From contig CAKTFL010000142.1 in assembly GCA_934555855.1 (NCBI GenBank), positions 1 through 6,089 on the forward strand: a DNA stretch of 6,089 bases, given 5' to 3'. The stretch comes from an uncultured Sphingomonas sp. GTDB taxonomy: Bacteria; Pseudomonadota; Alphaproteobacteria; Sphingomonadales; Sphingomonadaceae. How positions within the stretch are numbered: the stretch's first letter is position 1; every line of letters starts with the position of its first letter. Positions 1 through 4,881 of this stretch are shown here, in pieces. The position numbers and the translations under genes are program-made. The notes beneath the pieces are model-generated. The model had not been told where the DNA came from. It was given only the letters and a program-made list of their open reading frames with translations, and made no database searches.

Positions 1-116
1 AGATAGAGGAAGGGCTGCGCCTCAGGGCGAAGAAGAGCCTGGACGCGATGCTGGCGATGGCGAGCGCCACGGTCGGGCAGGGGGATCTGGGTCCGGCCGC
101 GGTGACCGGGGACTGA
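1..116 (+). CDS. C-terminal tail of a truncated gene, possibly quinolinate synthase NadA
   Basis: The frame is open from base 3 to the TGA at 114-116 and gives about 37 residues, including RAKKSLDAMLAMAS and ending in AAVTGD. The gene starts outside the window. The pattern of an Ala/Lys-rich helix followed by a Leu-Asp-x-Met-Leu stretch resembles the extreme C-terminus of quinolinate synthase (NadA), the [4Fe-4S] enzyme that condenses iminoaspartate with dihydroxyacetone phosphate. The presence of nadC, the next enzyme of the pathway, about 2.2 kb downstream on the same strand supports this. None of the NadA cysteine ligands or substrate-binding residues lie in the visible part, so the assignment is tentative. 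That this is the end of a coding region is more certain than what it encodes. It converges tail to tail with the GH1 gene, with 13 bases between the two stops. Confidence 0.45.
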   Translation, partial: IEEGLRLRAKKSLDAMLAMASATVGQGDLGPAAVTGD

Positions 117-122
117 GTGCGT

Positions 123-136
123 CCACTGGTCAGTGG
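123..136. repeat. Short perfect inverted repeat at the convergent gene ends
   Basis: CCACTG at 123-128 and CAGTGG at 131-136 are exact reverse complements separated by two bases. As RNA this folds to about five base pairs with a four-base loop. It lies between the stop of the left plus-strand gene and the end of the GH1 gene and covers the GH1 stop codon (130-132). It could act as a weak bidirectional terminator, but there is no T-run on either side and the stem is short, so chance is a reasonable explanation. Confidence 0.2.
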
Positions 137-1425
137 TTGATCTGAACGGGAGGGTTCCTGGCTCTCGTGTGCGCCATCTGCCGCGCCCGCGCCCGTTGTA
201 CCTTGGCGTGCTCTCCCTCCGCCTCGTCAGGGAGCACGACCGGCACGGTCAGGCACAGACTCTGCGTCGGCAGCACGTCGCGCCATTGCGAGATCAGCCG
301 CTTGTAAGCGGTTCCGACCCGACGGATTTGTCGGTCCAGATCGTACAGGCCGAGCCGATTGACGTTGCCGTTGCGTTCGCGAAGCGCGCTGTCCCAATCG
401 ATCTGGTCGGTCAACGAATACCAGGTGAAGCCGACCACCGGCACGCCGTCGTTGCGGACGCGCAGCACATTGGCCCATTGCTTCCACAGCCAGTCCACCG
501 CCTCCGTGCCCAGCGGGCCTTCGCACAGGTTCGTTTCGGTGTGCATGACCGGCAGGCGGTAGCGCGCGTGATACTGGCGCGTGATCTCGCTATAGCCGAA
601 TATCTCGCCTGACGGGCCGGTGACGCCGTCGTCCGCCACGCGATGCTCGTTGGTGACGTAATAATCATTACCCATGATGCAGTGCTGCTTCAGGCGATTG
701 TCGAGGAAGAAGTGATATTCCTCCCGCGTCATGCCGTTGTCGCGCAGATACTCGTACATCTCGGAGTCGACGCGACGGCCATAGTTCAGGTCCAGCGACA
801 GAAAACGCTGCGAGTTCATCAGTTCGGCCGGGCGAATGGCCGATGGCGATTCCGCGTGGAAATATTCGGACGACTCGCTCTGGATGAAGATCGCGTCGGG
901 GCGTACCGACAAGATCTCGCGCATGGCCAGAACGTTCGCCTTCACCAGATGCTTGAGCGCGGTGACGAAGCCCTGGTCGGTCGTCAGCTGTTCGTTCCAC
1001 CAGCCATAACGCGCCGAAAAGGTGGCACAGACGAACATCTCGTTCACCGGCGTGTATAGCTGCACCCAAGGAAAGCGCTCGGCAAAGGCGCGTGCATAGC
1101 GGCAGAAGAGTTCAGGGAAGTCCGGATTCTGGAAATTGCCCAGCCAATCGGGCACGCCAAAGTGGCACAGGTCGACGATCGGGACGATGTTGCGCCGCTT
1201 CAGCTCGGCAAAGGTCTGGTCCGCGAATTCCCAGTCGTGGCGATCGGGCGCTGTCCAGGTCTTGTGGATCGGCGGTCCGAACCGGAGATACTGAATCCCC
1301 ATCTCCTCGACCAGCGCGAAGTCCTCCTGCCAGCGCCGATAATGGCCACAGCTTTCCATTTCGTCGATACGGGTGCGCCCGCCGTCGATCGTGGGCGCGC
1401 TATTCTCGATGCCTGTCGCGAACAT
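130..1425 (-). CDS. Divergent glycoside hydrolase family 1 (beta-glucosidase-like) protein
   Basis: The 431-residue product is a single (beta/alpha)8-barrel with no signal peptide, so it is probably cytoplasmic. GH1 landmarks occur in order: His88 in LCHFGVPDW (usually LxHWDxP), the acid/base Glu129 in TPVNEM (usually TLNEP), Tyr256 in GNDYY, the nucleophile Glu297 in HTETN (usually ITENG), and the aglycone-side segment GFTWYSLTDQIDW (332-344). Both catalytic carboxylates are kept, so retaining glycosidase chemistry is plausible, but the surrounding residues differ enough that the sugar specificity cannot be named. Length is close to the usual 430-480. The gene follows ppk2 by 52 bases on the same strand and is probably co-transcribed. 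The first in-frame ATG is at 1423-1425, but the ribosome-binding sequence GGAGAA (1443-1448) is 17 bases from it and only five bases from an in-frame ATC at 1435-1437, which may be the true start. The last 35 or so residues are basic and low in complexity. Confidence 0.85.
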   Translation of the reverse strand: MFATGIENSAPTIDGGRTRIDEMESCGHYRRWQEDFALVEEMGIQYLRFGPPIHKTWTAPDRHDWEFADQTFAELKRRNIVPIVDLCHFGVPDWLGNFQNPDFPELFCRYARAFAERFPWVQLYTPVNEMFVCATFSARYGWWNEQLTTDQGFVTALKHLVKANVLAMREILSVRPDAIFIQSESSEYFHAESPSAIRPAELMNSQRFLSLDLNYGRRVDSEMYEYLRDNGMTREEYHFFLDNRLKQHCIMGNDYYVTNEHRVADDGVTGPSGEIFGYSEITRQYHARYRLPVMHTETNLCEGPLGTEAVDWLWKQWANVLRVRNDGVPVVGFTWYSLTDQIDWDSALRERNGNVNRLGLYDLDRQIRRVGTAYKRLISQWRDVLPTQSLCLTVPVVLPDEAEGEHAKVQRARARQMAHTRARNPPVQINH

Positions 1426-1442
1426 GAAGGTGGCGATGACGG

Positions 1443-1448
1443 TTCTCC
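1443..1448 (-). promoter_or_regulatory. Ribosome binding site of the GH1 gene, bearing on the start choice
   Basis: GGAGAA on the minus strand is the only purine-rich anti-Shine-Dalgarno match before the GH1 gene. It is five bases from an in-frame ATC (1435-1437) and 17 bases from the first ATG (1423-1425). No other ATG, GTG or TTG is in frame between the ppk2 stop and that ATG. Normal spacing would favour ATC as initiator. If the ATG is used, initiation is expected to be weak or dependent on coupling to ppk2. Confidence 0.4.
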
Positions 1449-1477
1449 AATGCCGTTCGACGGGTTTTCCGGGAGGC

Positions 1478-2236
1478 TCAGCGCGCCAGCCGCTTCTCGG
1501 CGAGGTCGATGGGAAATAACAGCCTGGGGTCCGGCAGTTCGACCTTCTGCGCGATCTCCGCGGGGGCGATTGTCCGCAGCAGGTGGCGGAGCAGGGCACG
1601 GCGGGCGCGTTTCTTGTGGTCGGCTCGCACGCAGATCCAGGGCGCAGCGGGCGTGTGCGTTCGGGCCAGCATGGTGTCGCGGGCGGCGGTGTAGGCGTCC
1701 CACTTTTCCTGCGCGACCGCGTCCATATCGGACACCTTGAGCGCCTTCAGCGGGTCGGTGCGACGAGACTCCAGCCGCTCGGCCTGGGTATCCTTGTCGA
1801 TATCGAGCCAGAACTTCACCAGCCGGATGCCGCTCTCGATCAGCATCTGTTCGAACACCGGCGCGTCATCGAGGAAGCGGGCCTGCTCCTGCGGCGTCGA
1901 GAAGCCCATCACGACTTCCACGCCGGCGCGATTGTACCAGCTGCGGTTGAACAGGACGAGCTCGCCCGCGGCGGGAAGGTGCGCGGCATAGCGCTGGAAG
2001 TACCATTGCGAGCGCTCGCGGTCGCTCGGCTTGGGCAGCGCGACCACGCGCGTGTTGCGGACCGACAGGTGCCGGGTGATCGTGCGGATCACGCCGTCCT
2101 TGCCGGCCGCGTCACGTCCTTCCAGCACCACCGCCACGCGCTCGCCGGAGGCGGCCATCGCCGCCTGAGTCCGGACGAGGGCCAGTTGAAGCGCGTCGTC
2201 ATCGGCGCAGTGATCGTCATGGTCGCTTTTCGGCAT
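1478..2236 (-). CDS. ppk2: Polyphosphate kinase 2 family protein (one-domain PPK2)
   Basis: The product has 252 residues. PPK2 enzymes reversibly transfer phosphate between inorganic polyphosphate and nucleoside diphosphates or monophosphates in the cytosol. The P-loop is EGRDAAGKDG (39-48), with Asp42 and Lys46 at the usual places. The Walker B region is LFNRSWYNRAGVE (95-107), followed by VMGFSTPQE. The lid segment with RRTDPLKALKVSDMD is at 158-172, and the C-terminal APWICVRADHKKRARR block is at 198-213. Length fits single-domain PPK2 proteins (about 230-300). The motifs look most like the ADP-phosphorylating class, an inference. Position 97 is Asn (codon AAC), where most members have the Walker B Asp. 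The start is the ATG at 2234-2236, preceded by AAAGGAG with five-base spacing; the longer open frame upstream would cross into nadC. It is divergent from nadC and followed by the GH1 gene. Confidence 0.9.
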   Translation of the reverse strand: MPKSDHDDHCADDDALQLALVRTQAAMAASGERVAVVLEGRDAAGKDGVIRTITRHLSVRNTRVVALPKPSDRERSQWYFQRYAAHLPAAGELVLFNRSWYNRAGVEVVMGFSTPQEQARFLDDAPVFEQMLIESGIRLVKFWLDIDKDTQAERLESRRTDPLKALKVSDMDAVAQEKWDAYTAARDTMLARTHTPAAPWICVRADHKKRARRALLRHLLRTIAPAEIAQKVELPDPRLLFPIDLAEKRLAR

Positions 2237-2330
2237 CTTGGCTCCTTTGTGATGACCAACGCTTCGAAGAGGATTGCGTTCGCCCGCCGCTTGCGTGCAG
2301 CAGCGGCGGCAGAGAAGGAGCCGACCCGTC
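2237..2330. promoter_or_regulatory. Divergent intergenic region between ppk2 and nadC
   Basis: These 94 bases must hold the promoters of both divergent units, or one may be driven from further inside the other gene. I see no convincing -35/-10 pair on either strand. Visible structure: AAAGGAG on the minus strand (2242-2248) is the ppk2 ribosome binding site; AGAAGGAG on the plus strand (2313-2320) is that of nadC, ten bases from its ATG. An 8-base palindrome CTTCGAAG lies at 2262-2269. A GC-rich stem of eight pairs (2284-2291 with 2302-2309, ten-base loop) sits just before the nadC ribosome binding site. No known operator, such as an NrtR or NadQ site, could be recognised. Confidence 0.45.
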
Positions 2331-3185
2331 ATGACCCGACCGTTCAGCATCGAGGGCGTCGATATCGACGCATTCGTCGCCGCTACCCTGGCAGAGGATC
2401 TGGGCGATGCGGGCGATATTACCTCGGCGGCGGTGATTCCGGCCGATGCGCGCTTTCGGGCGGTGATGGACAGCCGCGACGCGATTGTCGTCGCCGGCCT
2501 GCCGCTCGCAGAGGCGTTCTTCCGCGCGCTCGATCCTGACGTCCGCATCGAGCAGCTGGTCGCCGATGGCAACCGCGTCGAGCCCGGCACCGAGCTGATG
2601 CGGCTGGAGGGGGCGGCCCGCGCGATGCTGACGGCGGAGCGATCCGCGCTCAACACCGTCCAGCACTTGTCGGGGATCGCGACGCTGGCGCGGACCTATG
2701 CCGACCGGATTGCGGGCACGGGCGCCACCCTGCTCGACACGCGCAAGACCATTCCGGGGATGCGGCGGTTGGAGAAGTACGCGACGCGAATGGGGGGCGC
2801 GAACAACCATCGCATGGGCCTGTGGGATGCGGCGATGATTAAGGACAACCATGTCGCCGTTGCGGGCGGGGTGGGGCAGGCGGCCGCTCGCGCACGCGAT
2901 GCGGGGATCGCGACGATCATCGTCGAGGTGGACCGTCTGGACCAGATCGAGCCGGCGCTAACGGCGGGCGCCACGCACCTGCTCCTCGACAACATGGCAC
3001 CGGCGACGCTGCGTGAGGCAGTGGCGCTGGTCGGCGGGCGCGTGCCGACCGAGGCTTCGGGCGGGGTGCGGCTGGACACGATCCGGGCGATCGCGGAAAC
3101 GGGGGTGACCCATGTCTCGGTCGGCCGCTTGACCCAATCGGCGCCGGCCGCCGATATCGGGCTTGATTTCGCGCCGCTGGCATGA
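2331..3185 (+). CDS. nadC: Nicotinate-nucleotide diphosphorylase (carboxylating), quinolinate phosphoribosyltransferase
   Basis: NadC converts quinolinate and PRPP to nicotinate mononucleotide, CO2 and pyrophosphate, the step at which de novo NAD synthesis joins the common route. The 284-residue product is full length for the family. Conserved blocks appear in order: EDLGDAGDITS (22-32), ERSALNTVQHLSGIAT (103-118), DTRKTIPGMRRLEKYA (136-151) with Arg138 and Lys139, GGANNHRMGLWDAAMIKDNH (155-174) with His160, Arg161 and Lys171, VEVDRLDQ (198-205), LLLDNM (217-222), EASGGV (241-246) and VSVGRLTQS (262-270). These are the quinolinate- and PRPP-binding residues of the type II phosphoribosyltransferase fold. 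GGANNHR replaces the commoner GGGxNHR. The ATG at 2331 follows AGAAGGAG by ten bases; homology begins just after it, which rules out the 19-codon longer frame. It is first in a plus-strand run with the membrane protein and RNase T2 genes. Confidence 0.96.
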   Translation: MTRPFSIEGVDIDAFVAATLAEDLGDAGDITSAAVIPADARFRAVMDSRDAIVVAGLPLAEAFFRALDPDVRIEQLVADGNRVEPGTELMRLEGAARAMLTAERSALNTVQHLSGIATLARTYADRIAGTGATLLDTRKTIPGMRRLEKYATRMGGANNHRMGLWDAAMIKDNHVAVAGGVGQAAARARDAGIATIIVEVDRLDQIEPALTAGATHLLLDNMAPATLREAVALVGGRVPTEASGGVRLDTIRAIAETGVTHVSVGRLTQSAPAADIGLDFAPLA

Positions 3186-3195
3186 CCTCGGCGCG

Positions 3196-3226
3196 GAACC
3201 GGAGGCGGGTTCGGCACGGCTGAACC
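3196..3226 (+). other. Alternative stem-loops after nadC (possible attenuator or weak terminator)
   Basis: The sequence GAACC occurs at 3196-3200 and again at 3222-3226, with its complement GGTTC between them at 3208-3212. The downstream pairing is the stronger: 3208-3215 pairs with 3219-3226 over eight pairs (one G-U) around a three-base loop. The upstream pairing gives only five pairs with a seven-base loop, and the two exclude one another. The structure lies 10-40 bases past the nadC stop and before the next gene. No T-run follows, so it is not a standard intrinsic terminator. It could protect the nadC 3' end or reduce read-through; chance in GC-rich DNA is also possible. Confidence 0.3.
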
Positions 3227-3251
3227 GGCGTGGGAAAAGGGGAAGGGGCGT

Positions 3252-3710
3252 ATGCAACGGCCACCGTCAATCGTGAGTTTCGAGCGCCTGTATCTGGCGT
3301 CGATGATGCTGGGGCTGGCGAATACCGCACTCGGCTGGCAGGCGCGGGAAGACGTGCTGAGCGCCAATCCGGCGGTGAGGGGCAACCCGCAGGTGCAGGC
3401 GATGCTCGGTTGGATGCTGCCCGCGGCGACGGTAGTGGGCCTGGCGATGTCTCTGCTGCTCTGGTTCCTGGTGGCGCGGCGGGGCAGTTTCATCGCGAAA
3501 TGGATCGTGGTGATCTTCGCCGGGCTGGGCGTGCTCGGTGCGATCGGCGTGGTCCTGACGCTGGTGCGCGGGCTCAGCCCGAACGTGATCGTGTCGGGGC
3601 TGGGGCTGGTCACCACGGCGCTGTCGATCGCGGCGGCCGCAATGCTGTTCCGGAGCGATGCGTTGCCCTGGTTCGGCGAGACACCCGAGTTCGAGGAGAC
3701 GGTTCAGTGA
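3252..3710 (+). CDS. Small four-helix membrane protein of unknown function
   Basis: I do not recognise a named family. The 152-residue product has four predicted membrane segments: roughly 12-29, 51-75, 81-105 and 111-133. The loop between the first two (30-50, QAREDVLSANPAV onwards) is polar and the longest. The second and third are joined by a short positively charged turn (ARRGSF), and the C-terminal tail after LFRSDALPWFGE is acidic (PEFEETVQ). The N-terminus starts with a short polar stretch and FERLYLA leading into the first helix; there is no cleavable signal. The ATG follows GGGGAAGGGG closely. The gene lies 66 bases after nadC and its stop overlaps the GTG start of the RNase T2 gene (GTGA, 3707-3710), so the two are probably translated together. 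I believe similar short proteins occur in other sphingomonads, but that is from memory. Confidence 0.75.
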   Translation: MQRPPSIVSFERLYLASMMLGLANTALGWQAREDVLSANPAVRGNPQVQAMLGWMLPAATVVGLAMSLLLWFLVARRGSFIAKWIVVIFAGLGVLGAIGVVLTLVRGLSPNVIVSGLGLVTTALSIAAAAMLFRSDALPWFGETPEFEETVQ

Positions 3711-4420
3711 TCCGGGTCGCGTTTTTTTCCGCCGCCGCGCTGCTCACGCCGACGCTGGCGAGCGCACAGGCTTATCGTTGCGCGGTCCCGGCCGGGGTCG
3801 AGCGGCCGCGTCCGGACCTGCCGAATACGAGCCAGCCGCGACGCGTGCTGCCGATCGGCAGCTATACGCTCGCGGTGACTTGGGCTCCGCAATACTGCCA
3901 CGAGCATGACCGGCAGCCATCGGCCCGCTTCCAGTGCGGGTCGGGCAACCGCTTCGGCTTCACCCTGCACGGGCTGTGGCCGGACGGGGAGGGCAAGGAC
4001 TGGCCGCAATATTGCCGCTCCGCCACGCTGCTGCCATCGGCGGTGATCCGCGCCAACCTGTGCGCCACGCCCTCCGCCCAGCTGCTTCAGCACGAATGGG
4101 CCAAGCACGGCACCTGTATGCGGGGCCTGAGCCCAGCCAGCTATTTCCGGCGGTCCACCGGCCTGTATGCGCGTCTGCGCTATCCCGATATGGACGCGCT
4201 GTCGCGCCGGCGGCTGACGGCGGGCGCGCTGGCCCGATCGATCGCGGGCGCCAATCGCGGCATGACGCCCGACATGATGAGGATCACCGCGAACCGTCAG
4301 GGTTGGCTGGACGAGGTCTGGTTCTGCCTCGACAAGCGCTTTCGTTACGCGCGCTGCCCGGCGCACCAGGGCGGCTTGGCCCCCGGTGCCGCGCTCAGGA
4401 TATGGCGGGGCGTTCGGTAA
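3707..4420 (+). CDS. Secreted RNase T2 family ribonuclease
   Basis: RNase T2 enzymes cut single-stranded RNA through a 2',3'-cyclic phosphate with little base preference; bacterial members are usually periplasmic (E. coli RNase I). The 237-residue product begins with a short signal peptide: MIR, a hydrophobic stretch to about residue 17, then LASA with likely cleavage after residue 20 (or after AQA, 22). Both family signatures are intact: CAS1 FTLHGLWP (85-92, catalytic His88) and CAS2 HEWAKHGTC (129-137, Glu130, Lys133, His134). There are eight cysteines (25, 64, 77, 103, 119, 137, 207, 217), enough for four disulfides as expected outside the cytoplasm. The start is GTG at 3707, overlapping the stop of the membrane-protein gene; AGGAG at 3694-3698 is eight bases upstream and lies inside that gene. 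An upstream in-frame extension exists but would put coding sequence before the signal peptide. It converges with the DUF4112 gene across a 35-base gap. Confidence 0.95.
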   Translation: MIRVAFFSAAALLTPTLASAQAYRCAVPAGVERPRPDLPNTSQPRRVLPIGSYTLAVTWAPQYCHEHDRQPSARFQCGSGNRFGFTLHGLWPDGEGKDWPQYCRSATLLPSAVIRANLCATPSAQLLQHEWAKHGTCMRGLSPASYFRRSTGLYARLRYPDMDALSRRRLTAGALARSIAGANRGMTPDMMRITANRQGWLDEVWFCLDKRFRYARCPAHQGGLAPGAALRIWRGVR

Positions 4421-4455
4421 AGCCGTGGCAGGCGCACCGGGCCGCCAGTTCCGTT
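4421..4455. other. Convergent gap between the RNase T2 and DUF4112 genes
   Basis: Thirty-five bases separate the two stop codons. I see only four-pair stems (for example GGCG with CGCC) and no T-runs, so there is no recognisable intrinsic terminator for either direction. Termination here is probably Rho-dependent, or the transcripts overlap. Confidence 0.4.
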
Positions 4456-4881
4456 CTAGACGGGACGATGTGTCGGATCGACCGTTACCGTCGCGGGATG
4501 GTGACGATCGAGATGCCGCTTGATGATCCGCAGGTTGCGGGTATTGGAGCGGAAGAAGAAATCCGGGATGGCGCCGACCCAGGGGATCAGGCCCAGCGCC
4601 CAGTCGACGCCGATATTGCCCGCCATTCGTGCGATCTGCGCCTTGGACATGCCTAGGTTGCGCGCTTCCCAGGCTAGGTAGGCGCCAAAGCCCGCCGCGA
4701 TCGTGCTGCCCGCGACCGGCAGCAAGTCGAGGATTACGTCCAAGCCCATGCGCCGGTTGGTGCCGGGCACGCGCACCAGCCCTTCCAGCAGCCGCTCGAC
4801 CATCTCGATCCGCTGGCGAACAGCGGCAGGGTCGCGGCCGACAGGAAGATTTGCGTGAAGCGGCGTGGGACGAGCGTTCAT
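4456..4881 (-). CDS. DUF4112 domain-containing membrane protein
   Basis: The 141-residue product matches the DUF4112 pattern, a family of small membrane-associated proteins without known function. Residues 21-45 form a charged helix (RQRIEMVERLLEGLVRVPG). Two related hydrophobic units follow: GLDVILDLLPVAGSTIAAGF (46-65) and GVDWALGLIPWVGAIPDFFF (91-110). They are joined by YLAWEARNLGMSKAQIARMAGN, which carries the typical EAR-LG and M-x-GN elements. The ending RSNTRNLRIIKRHL matches the family's (A/S)NxRNLxLL block. The glycine-proline turns of the two units usually read G(L/I)(I/V)PxxGD; here the Asp is missing from the first (PVAGST) and replaced in the second (WVGAIPD). The ATG at 4879-4881 overlaps the stop of the solute-binding protein gene (ATGA), and no good ribosome binding site precedes it, which favours translation by coupling. 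An upstream in-frame GTG or ATG would sit deep in that gene and adds no family homology. Confidence 0.88.
   Translation of the reverse strand: MNARPTPLHANLPVGRDPAAVRQRIEMVERLLEGLVRVPGTNRRMGLDVILDLLPVAGSTIAAGFGAYLAWEARNLGMSKAQIARMAGNIGVDWALGLIPWVGAIPDFFFRSNTRNLRIIKRHLDRHHPATVTVDPTHRPV

Noticed and set aside
1426..1599. N-terminal extension of the GH1 protein by 58 residues
   Set aside because: It would lie out of frame inside the conserved C-terminus of PPK2, is Arg/Pro/Ser-rich and has no GH1 homology beyond the last few residues.
1583..2539. Long plus-strand open frame (about 318 codons) opposite ppk2 and into nadC
   Set aside because: It is antisense to a PPK2 with complete motifs. The translation is rich in Arg, His and Gly with no domain pattern, typical of a mirror frame in GC-rich coding DNA.
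2237..2656. Long N-terminal extension of PPK2
   Set aside because: It overlaps nadC on the other strand and lacks homology; AAAGGAG five bases before the ATG at 2234-2236 decides the start.
2696..3616. Minus-strand open frame across nadC and the membrane-protein gene
   Set aside because: It runs antisense through two better-supported genes and their intergenic region; its Ser/Arg/Pro-rich product has no family features.
3230..3706. N-terminal extension of RNase T2 through the membrane-protein region
   Set aside because: It would precede a clear signal peptide and is an out-of-frame reading of the membrane-protein gene; the GTG at 3707 with AGGAG upstream explains the start.
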